Positions 1-5,344 of a DNA stretch of 5,344 nt are shown piece after piece. The position numbers and the translations under genes were made by a program. Origin of the DNA: an uncultured Lachnospiraceae bacterium (GTDB lineage Bacteria; Bacillota; Clostridia; Lachnospirales; Lachnospiraceae); NCBI GenBank assembly GCA_902473545.1, contig CABRSG010000177.1, positions 1-5,344 on the forward strand, in the 5' to 3' direction. Numbering within the stretch: the stretch's first letter is position 1; the number at the start of each line of letters is the position of its first letter. Under the pieces are notes generated by a model, which worked only from the letters and a program-made list of their open reading frames with translations, ran no database searches and had not been told where the DNA came from.

Positions 1-42
1 CGCGCCGGCTCCTGCCTCCCTGGCTGTGGGAACCCGCCTGCT

Positions 43-1773
43 TTAAATTCCCCACTTCTGACTGATCATTTGCAGCTGTACCATGTGCGGGTAAATTTTC
101 CCGGTATTCATCAGTTTTTCCGGTGTGCCCTGCTCGGCGACGGTTCCGTCTTTCAGCACTACCACCTTATCTGCGCCGCTCACTGTGCGCATGCGGTGAG
201 CGATGACAAGTACCGTTTTATTTTTAATCAGCCGCGACAGGGCGGTCTGTATCAATGTTTCATTTTCCACATCAAGGCTTGCCGTGGCCTCGTCCAGCAA
301 AATGATGGGCGCGTCTTTAAGAAACGCGCGGGCGATTGAAATCCGCTGCCGTTCGCCGCCGGACAGCTCACAGCCGTTTTCACCGATCATGCTGTCATAG
401 CCGTCCGGGAGCTTTAAAGCGAACTCTTCGCAGTTTGCCATTCTCGCCGCCGCAATCACCTCTTCGTCCGTCGCGTCCTTTCTGCCGATTCTGATATTTT
501 CCATGATTGTATTGTTAAACAGCGTCACATCCTGGAATACGATAGAGTACAGGGACAGCAGTGTTTCCGGCTCTATCCGGGATATATCCATGCCGCCCAC
601 AGTAATTTTTCCTCTGTCTATATCCCAGAATCGCGCAGCGAGGCGCGAAACCGTAGTTTTTCCGCCCCCGGACGGTCCGACTAACGCAGTCACTTCGCCC
701 TGCCTGGCTGTAAAGGTCACGTCCCTAAGCACCGTCTCGCCGCTGTTATATGCAAATCCCACATGATCGAAAACAATGTCATAGCCCTGGTTCGTCAGTT
801 TACTGCCGCCGTCCTGTACCGGCTGGTCGAGAATCTCATTCATCCGGTTGATATTAGTTTTTGTGGAGATAACTGCCGCAAGATTCTGCAGTGCGCCCTC
901 CAGCGGGGCATACAGTCTGGAAGCCACTAATAGAAACATAAAAAACATCGGGATATCAATCTCTCCGGAAATCAGCAGCGCAGCCCCCACAAGCGCAACC
1001 GTTGCAATTCCAAATTTCAGTATCAGAGTTGAGGAAACCACAAACAGAGCAGTTCCAAGTTCTGTTATAATGTGTCTTTTTTCCACGTCGTCAATCTTCC
1101 TGTAAAGACCGCCCAGGTAGTCTGCTTCCGCGTTATTTGCCTTTAAATCCTGTAAACTTTCGATGCACTCCTGTACGCCATCTTCAAGCGCCACATTTGC
1201 CGCCACGGATTTACTGTTGAAATACTCCTGTATGCGCGAAGAAAAGAACGTGATTGTAAACGCAACCGGCAGAACCCAGACTGCGGCGAGAGCCATCCGC
1301 CAGTCAAACGCGAAAAGGCAGATAGCGATAAACGTCGTAGAAATGAGGGATCCCGCCAGGGCAGGCACATAATGGGAAAATGCCGTTTCCAATGTCGCGC
1401 AGTCCCCCATAATGGAATTTGTCAGATCCGCAAGGTCTTTTTTCCCGAAGAAAGACAGCGGGATTTTCCGCAGCTGCTCGGCCAGGGTAATGCGCCTTAC
1501 GCCGCTCTCTACATACGTTGCCAGATAGGTGGCATTATATTGAAACCAGGTGGCGGCAAAGATAAGCACAAGATAAAGCGCCGCGCCGGCAGCATAGAAG
1601 ATCATCCGGTTTCCGTCTGTCTTCCCGTTCATGATATCAATGACAAAATAGTAGAGCAGCCCGACGGGGAGCATAAAAGAGATATCCTGCACAACGCAGG
1701 CGATACAGCCTTTTATCAGATCGGCCGCCCCCTGCCTTGATAAAGCAAAGCGTCTCTGCAGCATCTTAATCAT
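43..1773 (-). CDS. ABC transporter half-transporter, second subunit (permease + ATPase)
   Basis: A 576-residue exporter-fold ABC protein of normal length for a half-transporter. The N-terminal membrane domain shows about six hydrophobic segments (roughly residues 22-46, 57-77, 136-156, 160-177, 248-270 and 275-293). The ATPase domain follows with A-loop Tyr342, Walker A GPSGGGKT (366-373), Q-loop Gln414, signature LSGGERQ (470-476), Walker B ILLDE with catalytic Glu495, D-loop SLD (499-501) and H-loop His526, so it should hydrolyse ATP. The ATG overlaps the stop of the upstream ABC gene as ATGA (1770-1773) and has AGGAGG at 1781-1786, 7 nt away, indicating translational coupling. It most likely pairs with that gene product as a membrane heterodimer. 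Automatic annotation would say multidrug exporter; the substrate is not shown by the sequence. The stop is TAA at 43-45. Confidence 0.95.
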   Translation of the reverse strand: MIKMLQRRFALSRQGAADLIKGCIACVVQDISFMLPVGLLYYFVIDIMNGKTDGNRMIFYAAGAALYLVLIFAATWFQYNATYLATYVESGVRRITLAEQLRKIPLSFFGKKDLADLTNSIMGDCATLETAFSHYVPALAGSLISTTFIAICLFAFDWRMALAAVWVLPVAFTITFFSSRIQEYFNSKSVAANVALEDGVQECIESLQDLKANNAEADYLGGLYRKIDDVEKRHIITELGTALFVVSSTLILKFGIATVALVGAALLISGEIDIPMFFMFLLVASRLYAPLEGALQNLAAVISTKTNINRMNEILDQPVQDGGSKLTNQGYDIVFDHVGFAYNSGETVLRDVTFTARQGEVTALVGPSGGGKTTVSRLAARFWDIDRGKITVGGMDISRIEPETLLSLYSIVFQDVTLFNNTIMENIRIGRKDATDEEVIAAARMANCEEFALKLPDGYDSMIGENGCELSGGERQRISIARAFLKDAPIILLDEATASLDVENETLIQTALSRLIKNKTVLVIAHRMRTVSGADKVVVLKDGTVAEQGTPEKLMNTGKIYPHMVQLQMISQKWGI

Positions 1774-3545
1774 AGTTCTGCCTCCTTTTCAATCTTCCAC
1801 TCCGCAGCTTCCGAATAATTTTTCCACATATGCGTAAATATACCGTTTTTTCTTATCAATTCATCGTGCGTTCCGCTTTCTGCAATTTCTCCATTCTGCA
1901 TGACATAAATACAGTCTGCGCCTGTAATCGATGAAAGTCTGTGCGCAATCATCAGCACGGTTTTCCCCTTTGAAAGAGCGGACAACGCCTGCTGTACCCG
2001 CACTTCATTGTCCGGGTCAGCAAACGCGGTGGCCTCATCGAGAATTAAAATGGGCGCATTTTTCAGGATTGCGCGGGCTATGGCAATTCTCTGCTGTTCA
2101 CCGCCGGACAGATAGACTCCCTTCGTGCCTACAACGGTATCGATGCCTTCTGGCAGCTTTTCGATAATATCCATGCACTGCGCAGCCTTCAGGGCATTGA
2201 CAACCTCTTCGCGGGCTGCGCCGGGCCTGGCCATGCGCACATTTTCCAATACAGACGCTTTAATAAGCCGGCTGTTCTGAAATACAAACGATACCTGGTT
2301 CATCAGCGTTTCCTTAGGTATGTCGCGTATGTCAGTATTTCCTATCAGAACACGCCCTTTCTGCGGGTCAGAAAATCTTGTGACGATATTTGCAAGCGTT
2401 GTCTTTCCGCCCCCGGAAGCGCCCACCAATGCCGCCGACTGTCCCGATTTAATTGACAATGACACATCATTTAACGCATTTTTCTCCCCGTCGTAGCTAT
2501 AGCTGACGTGTTCCAGTACGATGGAGTGATCCGATGGCACATGGCTGATCCGGCTTTCGGGCAGCGGCTTTTCCTTTAACACTCCGTCAATCCGGCGGAT
2601 TGCATCGCTGACAATCATGGAGTCCTCGCTCATAAACATAATTTTTGTGAGCGTCGTACCGATCACCGGCGTGATCACGATATAGAAAATAAGGTTCAGC
2701 AGCAATTCATTGGTCACGCCGTCTCTTGTAAACAGGATCCCCCCGGCAATCAGAAACGCAAACACGCCGTTGACCGCAGTTGTATAAAACATCATCGGCA
2801 GCCTCAGCGCTTTTGTATACGCGATGACCCATGTTTCATAATTATCGATTGCGGCTTTAAAACGCTTGAATGAAAAAATTGTCTGCCCGAAGGTTTTCAC
2901 CACAGGTATGCCCCTCACATACTCGACCGCTTCATTGGACATATTGGAAAGAGCGTTCTGATATTCTTTCATTTTCTGTTCCATTCCGGCGCCTGTCATT
3001 TTCAGCATAATTAAAAAGCCAAGAATAACGGGGACAAGGCTTAACAGCCCCAGCCGCCAGTCGAAGAAAAGGAGCAGGAAAAGCAGCCCTATGGGTGTGG
3101 CGATCGCGCCCGCCTTATCCGGCAGTCTGTGCGCAAGATAATTTTCCGTCGCGGCACTGGAAGTATTTACGATTCTTCTCAGATTTCCGCTTCCGTATTT
3201 CTCCGTCACGCCAGCCGGCAGGGCGGCGATATGACGCATCAGTTCTTTTCTGATATTCGAGGCGACACGAAACGCGCTTAAGTGGGAGCACAGCAAAGCA
3301 GCTATATAGACAGCTGTGGACAAAACTGCGAAAAATACGGCAGACCAGCCATACCCCGTGATATTTTCCGCCTGTGAGAAATCCGGGGAAACCTCCAGAA
3401 TGTCATGTATCATCCGCCATATGTACCAGAAAGGGACAAGGGCAAGCAGCGCGCTTATAACCGATAATATCCATGAAAGATACGTCAGGATTTTATGCGC
3501 GCCCGCATAGCCCATCAATCGTGATAAATTGGATTGCTTGTTCAT
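1770..3545 (-). CDS. ABC transporter half-transporter, first subunit (permease + ATPase)
   Basis: A 591-residue exporter-fold ABC protein. Hydrophobic segments lie near residues 19-42, 66-92, 147-162, 164-182, 250-273 and 280-300. The ATPase domain has A-loop Tyr351, Walker A GASGGGKT (375-382), Q-loop Gln423, signature LSGGEQQ (479-485), Walker B ILILDE with Glu504, and H-loop His535; all catalytic motifs look intact. The D-loop region reads ATAFADPDNE rather than the usual SALD type, a variant I associate with IrtAB/YbtPQ-like proteins (siderophore-linked ABC proteins); this is recalled family knowledge, not a search result. The ATG at 3545 is supported by AAGGAGG at 3553-3559, 7 nt upstream. 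It lies 101 bp after the TetR gene on the same strand and overlaps the second ABC gene by 4 nt, so the two subunits are co-translated and probably form a heterodimer under TetR control. Confidence 0.95.
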   Translation of the reverse strand: MNKQSNLSRLMGYAGAHKILTYLSWILSVISALLALVPFWYIWRMIHDILEVSPDFSQAENITGYGWSAVFFAVLSTAVYIAALLCSHLSAFRVASNIRKELMRHIAALPAGVTEKYGSGNLRRIVNTSSAATENYLAHRLPDKAGAIATPIGLLFLLLFFDWRLGLLSLVPVILGFLIMLKMTGAGMEQKMKEYQNALSNMSNEAVEYVRGIPVVKTFGQTIFSFKRFKAAIDNYETWVIAYTKALRLPMMFYTTAVNGVFAFLIAGGILFTRDGVTNELLLNLIFYIVITPVIGTTLTKIMFMSEDSMIVSDAIRRIDGVLKEKPLPESRISHVPSDHSIVLEHVSYSYDGEKNALNDVSLSIKSGQSAALVGASGGGKTTLANIVTRFSDPQKGRVLIGNTDIRDIPKETLMNQVSFVFQNSRLIKASVLENVRMARPGAAREEVVNALKAAQCMDIIEKLPEGIDTVVGTKGVYLSGGEQQRIAIARAILKNAPILILDEATAFADPDNEVRVQQALSALSKGKTVLMIAHRLSSITGADCIYVMQNGEIAESGTHDELIRKNGIFTHMWKNYSEAAEWKIEKEAEL

Positions 3546-3610
3546 CGAGAAACCTCCTTAAAATTTTTATGATACAGAGAACGGAATGCTGTCCTCGAAT
3601 ATCCCTTGGT

Positions 3611-3626
3611 TAGTTATTGCTAACTA
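3611..3626. promoter_or_regulatory. Dyad in the TetR-ABC intergenic gap, possible regulator site
   Basis: TAGTTATTGCTAACTA is a perfect 6-4-6 inverted repeat in the 101-bp gap between the TetR gene and the first ABC gene. It is A+T-rich and not followed by a T tract, so it is unlikely to be a terminator. Its inner half-sites (GTTA then TAAC) are in the opposite order to those of the TetR-promoter dyads (TAAC then GTTA), so it is not simply another copy. It may be an operator for the ABC genes. Confidence 0.4.
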
Positions 3627-3632
3627 CAAATC

Positions 3633-3664
3633 AAAAATTATAGGGCTTACTGCCCCATAATTTT
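3633..3664 (-). terminator. Intrinsic-terminator-like hairpin overlapping the TetR stop codon
   Basis: On the minus strand AAAATTATGGGGC (3664-3652) pairs with GCCCTATAATTTT (3646-3634) across a 5-nt loop AGTAA, with one G-U pair in 13. The 3' arm runs into a five-T tract (3637-3633). The loop contains the TAA stop of the TetR gene. The A tract on the 5' side makes the element fairly symmetric, so it could also stop plus-strand transcripts. The outer pairs are A-T only, so efficiency may be partial, allowing readthrough into the ABC genes. Confidence 0.65.
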
Positions 3665-4264
3665 CATCCAGCCGGCGGTATAAAAAGCTCTCATCTCTTC
3701 CAGATAATGCTTTGCCTCCTCAAGCGGCATCTCATGTATAATCAGTTCAAAAAACGTATTAAACATCCCGGTTATCAGGATATGCTCCAGGCGCTCATCG
3801 ATGGGCGGCGCGGGTCTGCCCAACTTTTTCAGCACCTCCAGATAATCATGCGTGCCCTTTGTCTCGATCTCCACCATCGTATCGATCAGATCCGAAAAGC
3901 GCGTCCCCTCTGAATGACAAAGAATCAGTTTGAATTTTTCCAGATGCTCATAAGCGTACAGCAGCATATCGTACATGCACACGCCGGAAATCGTCCCCAG
4001 CTGGTCCGGCTGCTCCTGCTGCGGCAGACCGGCAAACTCCCGCTGCGCCTTACGAAAGCAGTCTAACATCCAGTCGTACTGCTCCTGTACCAGCGCCTCA
4101 AACAGTGCCTCTTTGCTGTCAAAATATCCGTAGAATGCTCCCGTAGTTACCCCTGCCGTCTTTACGATATTCCGCAGGGACGCCGACTTAAACCCTTTAT
4201 CAAGAAATTCTTCCATGGCGGCCTGATAGATCAGATCCAAGGTTGTCTGTCCGGCTGTATTCAC
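3647..4264 (-). CDS. TetR/AcrR-family transcriptional regulator, GTG start
   Basis: A 205-residue regulator of usual TetR-family length. The N-terminal DNA-binding domain (about residues 7-55) includes the helix-turn-helix with SLRNIVKTAGVTTGAFYGYF followed by DSKEAL, the conserved recognition-helix region of the family. The rest (about 60-205) is a helical, divergent ligand-binding and dimerisation domain, so the inducer cannot be predicted. I chose the GTG at 4262-4264 because GGAGGG (4271-4276) sits 6 nt upstream. An in-frame ATG at 4298-4300 would add 12 residues but has no ribosome binding site and falls at the predicted transcription start. The promoter carries dyads typical of autorepression. 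The ABC pair lies directly downstream on the same strand, so it is the likely regulated target. The TAA stop (3647-3649) lies in the loop of a terminator-like hairpin. Confidence 0.92.
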   Translation of the reverse strand: MNTAGQTTLDLIYQAAMEEFLDKGFKSASLRNIVKTAGVTTGAFYGYFDSKEALFEALVQEQYDWMLDCFRKAQREFAGLPQQEQPDQLGTISGVCMYDMLLYAYEHLEKFKLILCHSEGTRFSDLIDTMVEIETKGTHDYLEVLKKLGRPAPPIDERLEHILITGMFNTFFELIIHEMPLEEAKHYLEEMRAFYTAGWMKIMGQ

Positions 4265-4270
4265 TATTTT

Positions 4271-4276
4271 CCCTCC
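4271..4276 (-). promoter_or_regulatory. Ribosome binding site that sets the TetR GTG start
   Basis: GGAGGG on the minus strand is 6 nt upstream of the GTG at 4262-4264 and lies inside what would be coding sequence if the in-frame ATG at 4300 were used. It is the reason for preferring the shorter protein. Confidence 0.85.
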
Positions 4277-4279
4277 ATT

Positions 4280-4307
4280 TATAACGCTGTTATATAGCAC
4301 TGTTATA
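4280..4307. promoter_or_regulatory. Two overlapping operator-like dyads (probable TetR autoregulatory site)
   Basis: Plus-strand TATAACGCTGTTATA (4280-4294) is a perfect 6-3-6 inverted repeat. TATAGCACTGTTATA (4293-4307) is the same motif with one mismatched half-site base. Their centres are 13 bp apart and they share two bases. Together they cover the predicted +1 and touch the -10 box, so a bound dimer would block RNA polymerase. A 15-bp dyad is a typical size for a TetR-family operator, and the neighbouring regulator is the natural ligand. Binding itself is inferred. Confidence 0.7.
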
Positions 4308-4335
4308 TTATAATACAGACAGAAGCTTCTGTCAA
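4307..4335 (-). promoter_or_regulatory. Consensus sigma-A promoter of the TetR gene
   Basis: On the minus strand TTGACA (4330-4335) is followed by a 17-bp spacer and TATAAT (4307-4312), a perfect match to the vegetative consensus at the optimal spacing. Transcription should start near 4300, leaving a leader of about 36 nt before the GTG at 4264. An unregulated promoter of this quality would be very strong, which fits the dense operator-like symmetry laid over it. Confidence 0.88.
4318..4333. promoter_or_regulatory. 16-bp perfect palindrome in the promoter spacer
   Basis: GACAGAAGCTTCTGTC is an exact palindrome with no central spacer. It lies between the -35 and -10 boxes and includes four bases of the -35 hexamer. 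Its half-site differs from the TATAAC dyads next to it, so it could be a site for a second regulator, or a second specificity of the same TetR protein. No protein can be assigned from sequence alone. Confidence 0.5.
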
Positions 4336-4367
4336 CACCTCTGCTGTTTTCTAGGTTGTGGGATGAA

Positions 4368-4449
4368 TTGCGTTAGTTTTTTGCGCTAGCTAATGCGCTA
4401 GTTTGCGCTAGTTTTTGCATCAATTTTGCGTTAGTTTTATGTTGATTTT
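4368..4449. repeat. Short irregular direct-repeat array, core TTGCGYTAGTTTT
   Basis: On the plus strand the motif recurs at 4368-4380, 4381-4390 (GCGCTAGC variant), 4394-4403, 4403-4415, 4415-4427 (TTGCATCAATTTT) and 4426-4438, with a weaker copy near 4440-4449. Spacing between the GC(G/A) cores is 13, 12, 10, 12 and 11 bp. The array follows the stop of the AlbA_2-type gene and ends about 30 bp before the TetR -35 box. Read on the minus strand, part of it gives KTNAKLMQKLAQTSALA, similar to the linker of the neighbouring protein, but that frame has a stop before it and no start codon, so it is not a gene. Confidence 0.7.
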
Positions 4450-4493
4450 GGATTCGCTTTTATTCCGCCTGAGTCGTATGATTTTTATTTCAA

Positions 4494-5344
4494 TTATTCC
4501 AAGTGAAGCTCCCAACTTCCCTTTCGGTTTGAACCGCAGCGGTTTAAAACGCCTTTTTTCTTTAGATTTCTGATCAAATAGCGAACGCCTCCGACAGATA
4601 TTCCTATCTGATCGGCCAGCTGAAATTGTGTGATGCCGGGATTGCTCTGAATCATGGACAGGAGTTTTTGTTCATTTTTCGTTAGTTTTACGCTGGTTTT
4701 TGCGTTAGTACCATTGCCGATTGCATAGTCAAACGAGTAATTGTCATCCAGCGGGACAATGATCCGGAAAATATCTCCTTCAACCAGCTCTGGTTCCCGG
4801 CCGGAATAAAATTTTGTATATTTGTACAGATTCCGCACACCGGATCCAAGCTGGTCAGAATGTCCAATATTGCGGAAAAATGCTGCAATAATTGGATTTT
4901 TGGGATTTGGCTCCATATTTTCCGGCGTAATTACACCATCTTTTAGTGCGCGGCTTGCATTCTCTACATACATTTGATTTTTTTCAATCACAAATTTTGC
5001 AATATAAGAACTCGTCAGCTCTCTGTGAATCAGAGTATTCACAAGCATCTCACGGCAAATAATGTTGCGCAGGCTGGTTCGCTCTCCATCCTCCAGAAAG
5101 AACTTGTCTGGCAAATGTTTTTTCGCAAAAGCCATCAGCTGGTCATAGCTCTCTATCAGATTCGTTTTTATAATCTCCCTGTCATCATAACGGTCTACGT
5201 TCACCTTTCGGACCAACGCATCCGTCACATAAGCCGGTGCGACATCCTGAATCACTTCGTCTTTTCCCAAAAGCATTATCGCCGCCAGATTATACCCCTT
5301 CTCCCCGGTTGCATGATCAACACCAAAGAGGCCGGCACTCCGCA
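4494..5344 (-). CDS. AlbA_2/HATPase_c_4-type ATP-binding protein with C-terminal winged helix (5' partial)
   Basis: The reading frame is open from the window edge to the TAA at 4494-4496, giving at least 282 residues. The ATG at 5276 is internal: the 22 codons before it, including AGLFGVDHATGEKGYNLAA, continue the family sequence. Numbered from the first complete codon, residues about 95-200 resemble a GHKL-like HATPase_c_4 domain, with the N-box-like REMLVNTLIHRE (about 97-108) and LGSGVRN (165-171). A charged linker NGTNAKTSVKLTKN (210-223) leads to a winged helix-turn-helix (about 222-282). Family members usually start with an AlbA_2 (divergent AAA_4) domain, which would lie outside the window. 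They are often labelled putative regulators or RecG-like helicases; no helicase motifs are visible here. The role is unknown, perhaps DNA binding and regulation. Base composition looks more A+T-rich than the ABC genes. It is same-strand with the TetR gene but separated by about 230 bp containing a promoter. Confidence 0.85.
   Translation of the reverse strand, partial: RSAGLFGVDHATGEKGYNLAAIMLLGKDEVIQDVAPAYVTDALVRKVNVDRYDDREIIKTNLIESYDQLMAFAKKHLPDKFFLEDGERTSLRNIICREMLVNTLIHRELTSSYIAKFVIEKNQMYVENASRALKDGVITPENMEPNPKNPIIAAFFRNIGHSDQLGSGVRNLYKYTKFYSGREPELVEGDIFRIIVPLDDNYSFDYAIGNGTNAKTSVKLTKNEQKLLSMIQSNPGITQFQLADQIGISVGGVRYLIRNLKKKGVLNRCGSNRKGSWELHLE
4677..4712. repeat. Coding copies of the same short repeat in the linker of the AlbA_2-type gene
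   Basis: Plus-strand TTTCGTTAGTTTT, TACGCTGGTTTT and TTGCGTTAGTACC follow one another here with cores 11 and 12 bp apart. On the coding strand they specify TNAKTSVKLTKN, the linker between the HATPase-like domain and the winged helix. The unit matches the array found downstream of the stop codon of this gene. Confidence 0.6.

Noticed and set aside
70..3510. Plus-strand open frames across the two ABC genes
   Set aside because: They lie antisense to well-supported ABC coding sequence and show no recognisable domains.
3637..3642. TATAAT as a -10 box for the ABC genes
   Set aside because: It is part of the 3' arm of the terminator-like hairpin, and the bases 16-18 bp upstream do not resemble a -35 box. 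It cannot be fully excluded, since the dyad at 3611-3626 would then lie just after its +1.
4298..4300. ATG start for a 217-residue TetR protein
   Set aside because: It has no ribosome binding site, coincides with the predicted +1 and lies in the operator; the GTG at 4264 is well placed behind GGAGGG.
4389..4404. CTAGC/GCTAG hairpin as terminator of the AlbA_2-type gene
   Set aside because: The stem is only 5 bp with a 6-nt loop, has no T tract on the minus strand, and arises from the repeat units themselves.
4374..4444. Small minus-strand peptide encoded by the repeat array
   Set aside because: It is a short frame with a stop upstream, no start codon and no ribosome binding site; better read as a repeat or vestige.
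4368..4449. Possible CRISPR array
   Set aside because: Units are only 10-13 bp, degenerate and contiguous, with no unique spacers and no cas genes in the window.
5274..5276. ATG as the true start of the AlbA_2-type protein
   Set aside because: The frame is open upstream to the window edge and the 22 preceding codons encode family-like sequence; no ribosome binding site is placed for this ATG.

Overview
The window looks like chromosomal DNA of a low-to-mid G+C Firmicute, most likely a gut-type Clostridia/Lachnospiraceae species. I base this on strong AGGAGG-type ribosome binding sites, a textbook TTGACA-17-TATAAT promoter, an ATGA start/stop overlap, and protein types that are common in that group. 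The taxonomic call is an inference from sequence style and recalled family resemblance; no database search was run. All supported genes lie on the minus strand, so the biological order runs from the right end of the window to the left.

Right end (4494-5344): the C-terminal part of an AlbA_2/HATPase_c_4-type ATP-binding protein with a C-terminal winged helix. Its frame stays open to the window edge, so its N-terminus is missing here. Between it and the next gene lie an array of 10-13 bp repeats (core GCGYTAGTTTT, 4368-4449) and a compact, highly structured promoter (about 4280-4335).

Middle (3647-4264): a TetR-family regulator, best started at a GTG with a good ribosome binding site. Its promoter carries two overlapping TATAAC-N3-GTTATA-type dyads over the -10/+1 region and a separate 16-bp perfect palindrome between -35 and -10. 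The gene ends inside an intrinsic-terminator-like hairpin whose loop contains the stop codon.

Left (43-3545): two full-length ABC half-transporters (membrane domain plus nucleotide-binding domain) that overlap by ATGA. They almost certainly form a heterodimer. Details of the first subunit (the ATAFADPDNE D-loop region) recall the IrtAB/YbtPQ-like branch of exporter-fold ABC proteins, but the substrate cannot be read from the sequence.

Working model: the TetR protein represses its own promoter and probably the ABC pair, and releases DNA when it senses a ligand, perhaps the transported compound. How the ABC genes are transcribed is the open question. They may be reached by readthrough of the hairpin at the end of the TetR gene, or by a weak promoter in the 101-bp gap, which holds a further dyad. 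The AlbA_2-type gene is probably a separate transcription unit. I did not find a clear new defence or mobile system; the most unusual features are the repeats shared between the AlbA_2-type gene and its downstream flank, and the layered regulatory DNA around the TetR gene.
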